Below, one piece after another: positions 6,946 to 13,701 of a stretch of 15,909 nucleotides of DNA. The position numbers were made by a program, and so were the translations under genes. The first letter of the stretch is position 1, and every line of letters begins with the position of its first letter. Below the pieces are notes generated by a model. That model was given only the letters and a program-made list of their open reading frames with translations, did not search any database and had not been told where the DNA came from. Source of the stretch: an uncultured Prevotella sp. (lineage in GTDB: Bacteria > Bacteroidota > Bacteroidia > Bacteroidales > Bacteroidaceae); contig CAKQDG010000048.1 in NCBI GenBank assembly GCA_934219025.1, positions 1 to 15,909 of the forward strand, written 5' to 3'.

Positions 6946-7704
6946 TCATCGCCACGAGTGGTTCATCGTGTAGTCGTCTTCTGCAGGCACATTGCATCTG
7001 CCGGCAGAAACGGAAACCTGTATGCTGCAACTTGGCGAGATGTTGTATTTCACGGCAGCCCCTACCCTGTCGCCAAGTTCCTGCATAGTATAGAAGCGGT
7101 AAGGCACAGGCTTGTTCATTATCGACTTCCGCCCATACACATAAGCCTCCCAATGCTCGTTGAACTTATATCCGAGCACGGCATTTATTCCAGCATCCGT
7201 AAATCTGTCGTGTGCCCAATATGCGTTGCTGAGCCATCCGCCCACAGCAAGCGACAGCTTGCCGGTCACGGGCACGGCATACATCACCGAGAGGTCTTGC
7301 CCGAAGCCTGCCCCCTTGGGAGCCCCCTTGCCGAACGCGGCAAAGACCGAAGCCCCGAGGTTCACGTTCAGTCCGCGGTGCAGATTCCATGTGTCCATCC
7401 CCCACCATGTGTCATACGGATATGCCATGAGGGGCACCTGTCCGTGCATATTGAGGAGGGGCAGATGGATGGAGTCGTTTTCCGCAGGCAGCGCTTCCAT
7501 ATATGCCGGGCGCGAATACGGCTGCACATGGCGACTGTAGGCCGGCAGACTGCATTCGGTGTTCATCTTCAAATCCGTCAGCGAGTCGGCAGAGGATATT
7601 GTCTTACCGCCAATTTCCCCTGCGCCGTCTTCTGTGTGTTGCGCCTGCATCAGCATTGGCATGCAACACACGGCAAACAATATAACGATGCGTAATTTGC
7701 TCAT
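6946..7704 (-). CDS. Exported probable outer-membrane beta-barrel protein, unrecognised
   Basis: I do not recognise a family with confidence. The start is placed at the ATG 7702-7704 because a consensus promoter lies immediately upstream and the protein then begins with a clean signal peptide (MSKLRIVILFAVCCMPMLMQ, cleavage likely after AQA or near residue 22). The mature part has a Pro/Tyr-rich linker. From about residue 100 it has alternating hydrophobic and polar strands with glycine turns and frequent aromatic residues (LNVNLGASVF, KLSLAVGGWL, HWEAYVYGRK, CSIQVSVSAG), typical of a small outer-membrane barrel. The length is 252 residues. The last residue is Arg, not the usual Phe/Tyr, which is atypical for a barrel. 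It is transcribed towards manA with a 47-base gap; no functional link is evident. Confidence 0.75.
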   Translation of the reverse strand: MSKLRIVILFAVCCMPMLMQAQHTEDGAGEIGGKTISSADSLTDLKMNTECSLPAYSRHVQPYSRPAYMEALPAENDSIHLPLLNMHGQVPLMAYPYDTWWGMDTWNLHRGLNVNLGASVFAAFGKGAPKGAGFGQDLSVMYAVPVTGKLSLAVGGWLSNAYWAHDRFTDAGINAVLGYKFNEHWEAYVYGRKSIMNKPVPYRFYTMQELGDRVGAAVKYNISPSCSIQVSVSAGRCNVPAEDDYTMNHSWR

Positions 7705-7711
7705 ACTTTGG

Positions 7712-7743
7712 CAAAAGTAATCTATTATTTTTTTTCTGCAAAA
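7712..7743 (-). promoter_or_regulatory. Consensus Bacteroidota promoter, near-leaderless, for the exported-protein gene
   Basis: On the minus strand TTTTG (7739-7743), 19 bases and TACTTTTG (7712-7719) match TTTG-N19-TAnnTTTG. The ATG is only 7 bases beyond the -7 box, so the predicted transcript has a leader of only a few bases. Confidence 0.75.
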
Positions 7744-7822
7744 GAATGAAAACTTTTTCACGCTCTTTTAATATTAATTCATAATTATACTAAGGTAGCA
7801 TCAGCACATTTTCGTCATTTAT

Positions 7823-7854
7823 TTTGCTTATACGCAATACTTTGTATAACTTTG
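7823..7854 (+). promoter_or_regulatory. Consensus Bacteroidota promoter for fabD
   Basis: TTTG (7823-7826), 20 bases and TAACTTTG (7847-7854) match the consensus exactly. Transcription should begin near 7858-7861, giving a leader of about 85 bases before the fabD ATG at 7945. This excludes an upstream in-frame ATG at 7852. The two promoters in this 240-base divergent region (7705-7944) do not overlap. Confidence 0.78.
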
Positions 7855-7944
7855 CACGGATTTTCGGCTTTAAGTTTATACTTATATGCTTTGCCGATAA
7901 TCCATGGCAAGACTAAAACATATAACTATAATAAAACAAAAAGA

Positions 7945-8832
7945 ATGAAAGCATTTGTATTTCCCGGACAGGGAGCACAGTTTGTGGGTATGGGCAAAGA
8001 CCTGTACGACAACAACCCTTTGGCAAAAGAACTTTTCGACAAGGCTAACGAGATTCTCGGCTACAGCATAACCGACATCATGTTCAACGGCACTGACGAG
8101 GAACTGAAGCAGACCAAGGTTACCCAGCCTGCCGTATTCCTACACAGCGTAATCAGCGCGCTCTGCATGGGCGACGCTTTCCAGCCGGCAATGGTTGCAG
8201 GCCACTCTCTGGGTGAGTTCTCGGCACTGACTGCTGCCGGAGCCCTTAGCTTTGAGGATGGACTGAAACTGGTTTACGCCCGTGCCATGGCAATGCAGAA
8301 GGCTTGCGAGGCTGCTCCTTCTACAATGGCTGCCATCGTGGGTATGGCCGACGACAAGATTGAGGAGGTTTGCGCTGAGGTGAGCAAGCCGGGCTGCGTG
8401 GTGGTTCCTGCCAACTACAACTGTCCTGGCCAGCTGGTAATCTCGGGCAACATCGAGGCTATCAACGAGGCTTGCGAGAAGCTGAAGGCTGCCGGTGCTA
8501 AGCGTGCCCTGCCACTGAAGGTGGGCGGTGCATTCCACTCTCCCCTCATGCAGCCGGCAAAAGACGAGCTTGAGGCTGCCATCGAGAAGACTGAGATTCA
8601 CGCGCCTAAGTGTCCAGTTTACCAGAACGTGGACGGCAAGCCTCACACTGAGCCAGAGGAAATCAAGAAGAACCTCATCGCTCAGCTCACAAGCTCAGTG
8701 CGCTGGACTCAGTGCGTGCAGAACATGATTGCCGACGGTGCCGACGACTTCACCGAGTGCGGACCGGGCAAGGCTCTCCAGGGCATGATTGGCCGTATCG
8801 ACAAGACTGTTAATGCTCACGGCATACAGTAA
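7945..8832 (+). CDS. fabD: Malonyl-CoA:ACP transacylase
   Basis: FabD transfers malonyl from CoA to acyl carrier protein, providing the elongation substrate for type II fatty-acid synthesis in the cytoplasm. The protein starts MKAFVFPGQGAQFVGMG. The nucleophile Ser88 lies in AGHSLGE, the CoA-carboxylate-binding Arg113 in YARAMAMQ and the catalytic His198 in GGAFHSPLM. The PVYQNVDG and ECGPGKAL blocks near the C-terminus complete the acyltransferase fold. At 295 residues it has the normal length. The start at 7945 is fixed by the protein N-terminus and by the promoter at 7823-7854. It is a single-gene transcript ending in a strong terminator. Codons are markedly richer in G/C at third positions than in the neighbouring protease, as expected for a highly expressed core gene. 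Confidence 0.98.
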   Translation: MKAFVFPGQGAQFVGMGKDLYDNNPLAKELFDKANEILGYSITDIMFNGTDEELKQTKVTQPAVFLHSVISALCMGDAFQPAMVAGHSLGEFSALTAAGALSFEDGLKLVYARAMAMQKACEAAPSTMAAIVGMADDKIEEVCAEVSKPGCVVVPANYNCPGQLVISGNIEAINEACEKLKAAGAKRALPLKVGGAFHSPLMQPAKDELEAAIEKTEIHAPKCPVYQNVDGKPHTEPEEIKKNLIAQLTSSVRWTQCVQNMIADGADDFTECGPGKALQGMIGRIDKTVNAHGIQ

Positions 8833-8857
8833 ATTAGGATACAGTAGAAAAACAAAT

Positions 8858-8920
8858 AAAGAGTTAAAGTCCTTGTGGGATTTTCTTTTCAGAACCACGA
8901 CACAGGTCTTTAACTCTTTT
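8858..8920. terminator. Bidirectional terminator between fabD and the convergent secreted-protein gene
   Basis: AAAGAGTTAAAG (8858-8869) and CTTTAACTCTTT (8908-8919) pair perfectly over 12 bp, with a further imperfect CCTTGTG/CACAGG inner stem. The plus strand continues in T's, and the minus strand is also T-rich after the stem. It is well placed to stop both convergent genes. Confidence 0.85.
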
Positions 8921-8941
8921 TCTCATAAAGATTTCTGAAGA

Positions 8942-9808
8942 TTAATATCCGCAACCTGATACCACGGAAACTGTTTTTGACACTTCGCCACATTTCAGAA
9001 TATATGTTCCGTCCTGAGGAATATACAAATCTGCCGAATTATCCATTGCGCGACACTCACTGACGATTTTTCCGTCTAACGCATAAACTTTAATTTCATC
9101 AGCATCTTTCAAGTCTGGAAAACTGACTCTTCTCCCATTAATACTTATATTGGGCGATGTACTTGAAACCGAAGAAATTGCGGCTGTACCATTAGCATAC
9201 AACACATTATTTCCATTGCGGGCTTCAAGCAGCTGTGTTCCTATTCCGTCTGAATTAAAACCCACATTATAGTTTACTCCAGCCTTTGACGAAACACCTT
9301 TTATCCATTCGCCCGCTCCGAAAGAAACGGTACAAGTCTCATCTTCGAATTCCTCAATATTCATCACGGGATATTTGCCCGTTTCATCCTTGCCCTGTCC
9401 TGTGCATTTTACATACCACTTGCGCGGTTTTTCACCGTCGGTCTTATATACAGGACTATACGCATAACATCCGCTACCACTCCCAAGGTCAAAATCATAC
9501 ATCAGATACCAATCTTTCAGATCTGAGCTAACTGGCTTAAAATACACCTTGTCGCCATCTGTCCGGATATAAGCAGTAAGTTTCTTCGAGTTTTCCATCC
9601 CCTCATTCCAGCAATACATTCGCATTGCTTCAACTCCGTCCACATTTTCCGTGCCTTCAAGTCTCGCCACCTCTACAACGCTTTGTGGTTCTGGAGTAGA
9701 AGTGCCCGTAATTTTTGTTCTCCACGTCATGCCTTCTGCAAAGGGATTCTGACCGAACCCAAGCATCGGCAGTGCCGACATTAACGCTGTAAAAAATAAT
9801 GTTTTCAT
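8942..9808 (-). CDS. Secreted protein with T9SS-like C-terminal tail
   Basis: This 288-residue exported protein has no recognised catalytic function. Residues 1-19 are a signal peptide (MKTLFFTALMSALPMLGFG), with Gln20 as the probable mature N-terminus. The body (about 22-215) is strand-rich, with segments such as AYIRTDGDKVYF, WYLMYDFDLG and GEWIKGV that recall repeats in many Bacteroidota extracellular proteins. Residues 219-283 resemble a type A type-IX-secretion sorting domain: ISINGRRVSF, then KVYALDGKIV, then LYIPQDGTYILKCG and a final hydrophobic strand. It would therefore be exported across the outer membrane or displayed on the surface. It starts 4 bases after the C10 protease stop, so the two are almost certainly co-expressed. 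It could be a substrate, partner or inhibitor of the protease; nothing in the sequence decides this. Confidence 0.82.
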   Translation of the reverse strand: MKTLFFTALMSALPMLGFGQNPFAEGMTWRTKITGTSTPEPQSVVEVARLEGTENVDGVEAMRMYCWNEGMENSKKLTAYIRTDGDKVYFKPVSSDLKDWYLMYDFDLGSGSGCYAYSPVYKTDGEKPRKWYVKCTGQGKDETGKYPVMNIEEFEDETCTVSFGAGEWIKGVSSKAGVNYNVGFNSDGIGTQLLEARNGNNVLYANGTAAISSVSSTSPNISINGRRVSFPDLKDADEIKVYALDGKIVSECRAMDNSADLYIPQDGTYILKCGEVSKTVSVVSGCGY

Positions 9809-9812
9809 AAGC

Positions 9813-11021
9813 TCAACGTATTACATTAATTATACTGTTTTCTCCCCTTTTCAAAGCAAAGTAATTTAAAGGTTGGAAGTTATAGCCACCAGCCGAGAAC
9901 ACCGAACCTGAATAGTAACCATTACTAATTCCTCCCCATCCCCAATCACAATGAATGTAGGTTTCTGTTATTTCTTCACGAATTAGGCTTCTCTTGTCTT
10001 CAGTAGAAGTTACACAATAACATGCCCCATCAGCAACCCAAGCATGGCCACCGTTTCCGTTTATGTCCGTTCCACGAAGATAAACGATATTGCCATTTTT
10101 CAAAAGCCATGTTATTGCATTTATATTAAAAGGAATATATTCCAAATTATCAACATCTTTTATATTTTTACATAACGAATAAGCACTGTAACTAGAAGCA
10201 GAGCTAGCAGATGTCGTGTAACTCATATTAACATCTTTTCCTATCCAATATAAAAATTTAGACATCGAATCAACTGCCTGTTCGTATGAATATTCAGGCT
10301 GGACTACTTTATTCCAATCTGTATCATAATAAAGCGGACCCATATTCTGAATGTTCTGACCTTTATTAATGGCTTCAATAATAGACTTAAAATAATATTT
10401 TGAACCATGATAATCAAGTTCCAGCAAAGAATGACTGAGCACAAGAGCTGTTGCAACTGCAACGCAACCTGCAGGACAACCGGGATGATCTTTTATTACA
10501 TACTTATTCCATGGACTACCTTGACTCAAAGAAATTTTCAAAACCGGCAATACTTGATAATACATATTATAATTGTCTGAGTCATATGAAACATCTGAGT
10601 TAGCATTTGCCATATACGTTTCTATTCTATCAATAAAATCAACTTTAGCATTATCATTTTCAAAGCTAAAATTTCCCTTATCAGAAAAACCTAAAACAGG
10701 ATTAACCCTTCTATCTGTTGCAACGATTACAAATCCGTCGTTATTTGGATAATTTATAACATATGCAAGAGTATCTGGTATTGAAATACTACGAGTTTTT
10801 TTGTTATTATCACTCAAAACATAACTAAACATCTCGTCAATCGGAACATGCCTTGTTGTAGTAGTTTTATCAAGAACATCATTTGCAATATTCAAAGCAT
10901 CTTCTTTACTGATTTTAGAAAAAAATGAAGACGTTTCGGATTTTTCCACTTGACAATCATCAGTTGTACAACCGAACAAAAAAAGTGATAGAAAAACTAT
11001 CATAATCCATTTTCTTCCCAT
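9813..11021 (-). CDS. C10 family (streptopain-like) cysteine protease lipoprotein
   Basis: This is a 402-residue secreted papain-like protease of the SpeB/interpain family. The N-terminus MGRKWIMIVFLSLFLFGC is a lipoprotein signal with Cys18 as the lipidated residue. The following TTDD resembles the acidic surface-export signal of Bacteroidota lipoproteins, so the enzyme may face outward. Residues about 38-120 look like the C10 propeptide (KISKEDALNIANDVL, then INYPNNDGFVIVATDRRVNPVLGFS), which keeps the zymogen inactive. The catalytic domain shows Gln167 in LSQGSPWNKY, nucleophile Cys186 in GCPAGCVAVATA, His326 in GNGGHAWVADG and the DWGWGG loop (359-364), where streptopain has NWGWGG. I used ATG 11021; a TTG at 11039 would add six residues and spoil the short n-region. 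Codons are clearly more AT-rich than in fabD or the amylase gene, which hints at separate acquisition. Confidence 0.93.
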   Translation of the reverse strand: MGRKWIMIVFLSLFLFGCTTDDCQVEKSETSSFFSKISKEDALNIANDVLDKTTTTRHVPIDEMFSYVLSDNNKKTRSISIPDTLAYVINYPNNDGFVIVATDRRVNPVLGFSDKGNFSFENDNAKVDFIDRIETYMANANSDVSYDSDNYNMYYQVLPVLKISLSQGSPWNKYVIKDHPGCPAGCVAVATALVLSHSLLELDYHGSKYYFKSIIEAINKGQNIQNMGPLYYDTDWNKVVQPEYSYEQAVDSMSKFLYWIGKDVNMSYTTSASSASSYSAYSLCKNIKDVDNLEYIPFNINAITWLLKNGNIVYLRGTDINGNGGHAWVADGACYCVTSTEDKRSLIREEITETYIHCDWGWGGISNGYYSGSVFSAGGYNFQPLNYFALKRGENSIINVIR

Positions 11022-11060
11022 AATAATGCGATTTAACAATTAAACTTAAGAAAACTATTG

Positions 11061-11092
11061 CAAATATATACACATTTCTCGCACAAAGCAAC
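11061..11092 (-). promoter_or_regulatory. Probable promoter of the protease operon
   Basis: On the minus strand GTTG (11089-11092), 20 bases and TATATTTG (11061-11068) fit the Bacteroidota promoter with one mismatch in the -33 box. The leader to the ATG at 11021 would be about 35 bases. Confidence 0.6.
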
Positions 11093-11215
11093 AAATTATA
11101 AGAAAAAAACAAAAAAGTTTAAATTTCACTTTTACAAAGCAGTAACAGACATAACAAAATGATAACAATGAAAAATCAAGTTCAAGACTATAGTGAAGTG
11201 TTCTAAATTTCGTTT

Positions 11216-11231
11216 TTCCATTTAAATGGAA
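11216..11231. repeat. 16-bp perfect palindrome
   Basis: TTCCATTTAAATGGAA equals its own reverse complement. It lies about 195 bases upstream of the protease start. It could be a regulator-binding site, but no partner is evident. Confidence 0.5.
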
Positions 11232-11343
11232 GTATTTATTAACAGTGCTTGCCATCTATAAAGTTTAAATAATGCTTATAACTATCTGCAAAACAAAGAA
11301 TTACAATACATCATTAATTCAAATAACAACATTTTTCACATTC

Positions 11344-11431
11344 CAAGCAACGCTTTTCCGCCAAAGAAGCATTGCTTCTTCCGGAGAGAAGCAATGCTTT
11401 GCTCCCGAAGAAGCAATGCTCATCGCAAAGC
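11344..11431. repeat. 22-bp tandem repeat array with palindromic cores, four copies
   Basis: Copies start at 11344, 11366, 11388 and 11410, exactly 22 bases apart. Each begins with a variant of GAAGCAATGCTTT; the second copy, GAAGCATTGCTTC, is a perfect palindrome around its central base. The second half of each unit is looser, often with a CC-rich stretch (TTCCG or CTCCCG). The period is close to two helical turns, so the four cores face the same side of the DNA. It is not a CRISPR: there are no unique spacers of repeat-independent sequence. Confidence 0.85.
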
Positions 11432-11483
11432 GGGAGAAAGAAAAAGTGTTCTAAAAGTCGGATTTTGGAAAAGTGCAGAATAA

Positions 11484-11874
11484 ATGGTTCATCCGGAATA
11501 TTGAGTGATAGCATATATTATCGGAAGATATTTTTTTAGACGAAAACCTATAAAACAGAGTGTAAGAATACTAAAATCCTTGTCTGTAACTATATAGACA
11601 AACCTTGTTGCCATTCTGTTTTACAGGTTGCAAATGATTTCCTTTGTTTTTTATGTTTATCGCCCTCTGACAAGTAAAATGCCAAAGGCATTACCTGTGT
11701 ATTGGCGAATTTCCGAGAGAGAACTTGTTCTCGTAAGGAAATACGACAATACACAGGTAAGCCCGAGGAACGAGGGCTTTACTTGTCTGAGGGTGTGTTT
11801 ATAGGTTTTCGTCTAAAAATAATTATATCACTCCAGATAATAAATACTATCACTCCTAATGCCGGATGATTCAT
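11484..11874. mobile_element. 391-bp nested inverted-repeat element (MITE-like, no ORF)
   Basis: The ends are long inverted arms, left 11484-11554 and right 11798-11874. The innermost 22 bases (11533-11554 against 11798-11819) match perfectly and contain AGACGAAAACCTATAAA. The outer parts match with substitutions and small gaps, sharing TCATCCGG, GAGTGATAG and TTATTATC blocks. Inside are further stems: 11551-11562 with 11612-11623 (12 bp, one G-U), 11580-11585 with 11596-11601, 11663-11678 with 11778-11793 (15 of 16), 11691-11704 with 11747-11760 (14 of 14), 11719-11724 with 11727-11732, and 11761-11764 with 11774-11777. There is no coding frame and no clear target-site duplication. A non-autonomous transposable element is the best reading; a structured RNA or an invertible segment are alternatives. 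Confidence 0.6.
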
Positions 11875-11945
11875 AACAATATTATGCATATTATCAACCT
11901 GTGAATATGTTTTGCCAATTTGGAGAAAACTTTGATGAATGATAA

Positions 11946-11977
11946 ATTGCAGATAAAAATAATATTTGCTACTTTTG
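11946..11977 (+). promoter_or_regulatory. Probable promoter of the amylase-alaX operon
   Basis: ATTG (11946-11949), 20 bases and TACTTTTG (11970-11977) match the Bacteroidota promoter with one mismatch in the -33 box. The predicted leader is about 32 bases. The promoter lies 71 bases beyond the right arm of the inverted-repeat element. Confidence 0.65.
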
Positions 11978-12015
11978 CATAAAACATTATCAATCCTTAA
12001 ACACAAAAAAACATC

Positions 12016-13695
12016 ATGCACAACAAAATAATCATCTATCAAATCTTTACACGGCTGTTCGGCAACACGAACACCACCCGAAAGCCTAACGGCACAATTG
12101 CCGACAACGGATGCGGAAAGATGAACGGATTTACACCAGCTATACTTAAAAGGATAAAGGAACTGGGCGTTACCCACGTGTGGTATACGGGCATTATCCG
12201 CCACGCCACCACAACCGACTATTCAGCCTATGGCATTCCCAGACAGCACCCTGCCGTGGTGAAAGGCAACGCCGGCAGTCCGTATGCCATTACAGACTAC
12301 TACGACGTGGACCCCGACCTGGCAACAGACGTGGACAAGAGGATGAAGGAATTTGAAAACCTCGTAAGGCGCACCCATGATGCCGGACTGAAAATGATTA
12401 TCGACTTCGTGCCAAACCACGTGGCACGCCAATATAAATCAATAGCAAAGCCCAAGGGCACTGCCGACTTTGGCGAGGACGACGACACGGGGAAGCAGTT
12501 CTACCCGATGAACAACTTTTATTATTGTCCCGGAGCCGACTTCGCCCCCGACATAGATTTATATCACGGCGAAAAGTTGCCCTACGAGGAATTTCCGGCA
12601 AAGGCAACGGGCAACGACTGCTTCAGCAACCGGCCGGGCAGAAATGACTGGTATGAAACGGTGAAACTGAACTACGGCGTGGACTACTGCGACGCCGGAG
12701 GCGTTTCGACCCACTTCTACCCCACCCCCGACACTTGGCTCAAGATGCGCGACATATTGTTCTTCTGGGCAGCAAAAGGCGTAGACGCTTTCCGCTGCGA
12801 CATGGCGGAGATGGTGCCCTCGGAGTTCTGGGCATGGGCAACGAAAGAGGTGAGAAAAAAATTCCGCCACGTGAAGTTCATCGGCGAGGTGTACAACCCG
12901 GCACGCTACCGCGAATACATCGCAGCCGGCTTTGACTATCTCTACGACAAAGTGGGAATGTACGACTGCGTGCGCGACGTGGTTTGCCAGAACCGCCCGG
13001 CAAGCGACATAACACGCCAGTGGCAGATGACCGACGACATTGCGCCACACATGCTCTACTTCCTTGAAAACCACGACGAGCAGCGGTTGGCGAGCGACTT
13101 CTTTGCCGGCGACGGGAAGAAAGGTGTGCCGGCACTCATCGTGAGCGCCCTGATGCGCCAAAACCCGTTTATGCTCTATGCCGGACAGGAATACGGCGAG
13201 CGCGGAATGGACGAAGAAGGATTCAGCGGCAAGGACGGCAGAACAACGATTTTCGACTACTGGTCTGTCTACTCGCTCATCCACGGATATAAATGCCGCC
13301 GACAGCTCACGAAAGAGGAGAAGGAACTGGAAAGCGCATACAAGAAAGTGCTCAACATCGCCCTGACGGAGAAGGCCGTGGGCGAAGGGGAGTTCTTCGA
13401 CCTTATGTATGTGAATCCATCTTCCGACTGCTTCAATGCCGACCGCCAATATGCCTTTATCCGCAAGGCGGGGAAAGAAACACTGCTCGTGGTGGCAAAC
13501 TTCTCAACCGAAGATGCTCTCATAAAGCTGAACATTCCGCAACACGCTTTCGACTATCTCAATTTGCCAAAGGGCATGATGCAGGCTAAAGACCTGTTGA
13601 GCGGCGAGAAGTCAACCGTTTGCCTGTCGTGCGAAAGCAGACTCACGCTGAGCATCGCCCCTTTATCGGCAAAAATTCTTAAAATCATAGGATAG
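12016..13695 (+). CDS. GH13 alpha-amylase family enzyme, cytoplasmic
   Basis: This 559-residue glycoside hydrolase family 13 protein probably acts on alpha-1,4-glucans or maltodextrins. The four conserved GH13 regions are all present and in order: I DFVPNH (130-135), II GVDAFRCDMAEM with nucleophile Asp262 (256-266), III FIGEVYNP with acid/base Glu291 (288-295) and IV FLENHDEQR with His353 and Asp354 (349-357). A C-terminal beta domain follows the barrel from about residue 470. There is no signal peptide, so it should act in the cytoplasm on imported oligosaccharides or stored glycogen, unlike SusG/SusA-type enzymes. Exact specificity (amylase, alpha-glucosidase or transferase) is not determined. 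alaX follows after 6 bases on the same strand. Confidence 0.93.
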   Translation: MHNKIIIYQIFTRLFGNTNTTRKPNGTIADNGCGKMNGFTPAILKRIKELGVTHVWYTGIIRHATTTDYSAYGIPRQHPAVVKGNAGSPYAITDYYDVDPDLATDVDKRMKEFENLVRRTHDAGLKMIIDFVPNHVARQYKSIAKPKGTADFGEDDDTGKQFYPMNNFYYCPGADFAPDIDLYHGEKLPYEEFPAKATGNDCFSNRPGRNDWYETVKLNYGVDYCDAGGVSTHFYPTPDTWLKMRDILFFWAAKGVDAFRCDMAEMVPSEFWAWATKEVRKKFRHVKFIGEVYNPARYREYIAAGFDYLYDKVGMYDCVRDVVCQNRPASDITRQWQMTDDIAPHMLYFLENHDEQRLASDFFAGDGKKGVPALIVSALMRQNPFMLYAGQEYGERGMDEEGFSGKDGRTTIFDYWSVYSLIHGYKCRRQLTKEEKELESAYKKVLNIALTEKAVGEGEFFDLMYVNPSSDCFNADRQYAFIRKAGKETLLVVANFSTEDALIKLNIPQHAFDYLNLPKGMMQAKDLLSGEKSTVCLSCESRLTLSIAPLSAKILKIIG

Positions 13696-13701
13696 GAAAT
13701 T

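Larger units (their letters stand above)
11022..12015. other. 994-base gene-free divergent region between the protease and amylase genes
   Basis: I see no credible gene here. From the protease side it holds the protease promoter (11061-11092), a 16-bp palindrome (11216-11231), a 22-bp tandem array (11344-11431), a nested inverted-repeat element (11484-11874) and the amylase promoter (11946-11977). A 12-base direct repeat AAGTGTTCTAAA occurs at 11196-11207 and 11444-11455, bracketing the tandem array. Short frames in this region are made of the repeats themselves and lack coding character. Confidence 0.75.

Noticed and set aside
7852..7944. N-terminal extension of fabD from an upstream ATG
   Set aside because: The ATG lies at or before the predicted transcription start, and FabD proteins begin at MKAFVFPGQG.
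11344..11431. Possible mini-CRISPR
   Set aside because: Units are contiguous 22-mers with degenerate second halves. There are no independent spacers and no cas genes.
11272..11454. 60-codon plus-strand frame over the 22-bp array
   Set aside because: The second half is simply translated repeat sequence; there is no promoter box and no coding signature.
11484..11874. Retron msr-msd or a group II intron remnant
   Set aside because: The inverted ends and nested stems are suggestive, but no reverse transcriptase is encoded anywhere in the window and no intron domain V-like hairpin is recognisable.
12559..13449. Open frame of 296 codons on the minus strand
   Set aside because: It is antisense to the GH13 gene, whose high GC at third positions produces long shadow frames. 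No promoter or domain is seen.
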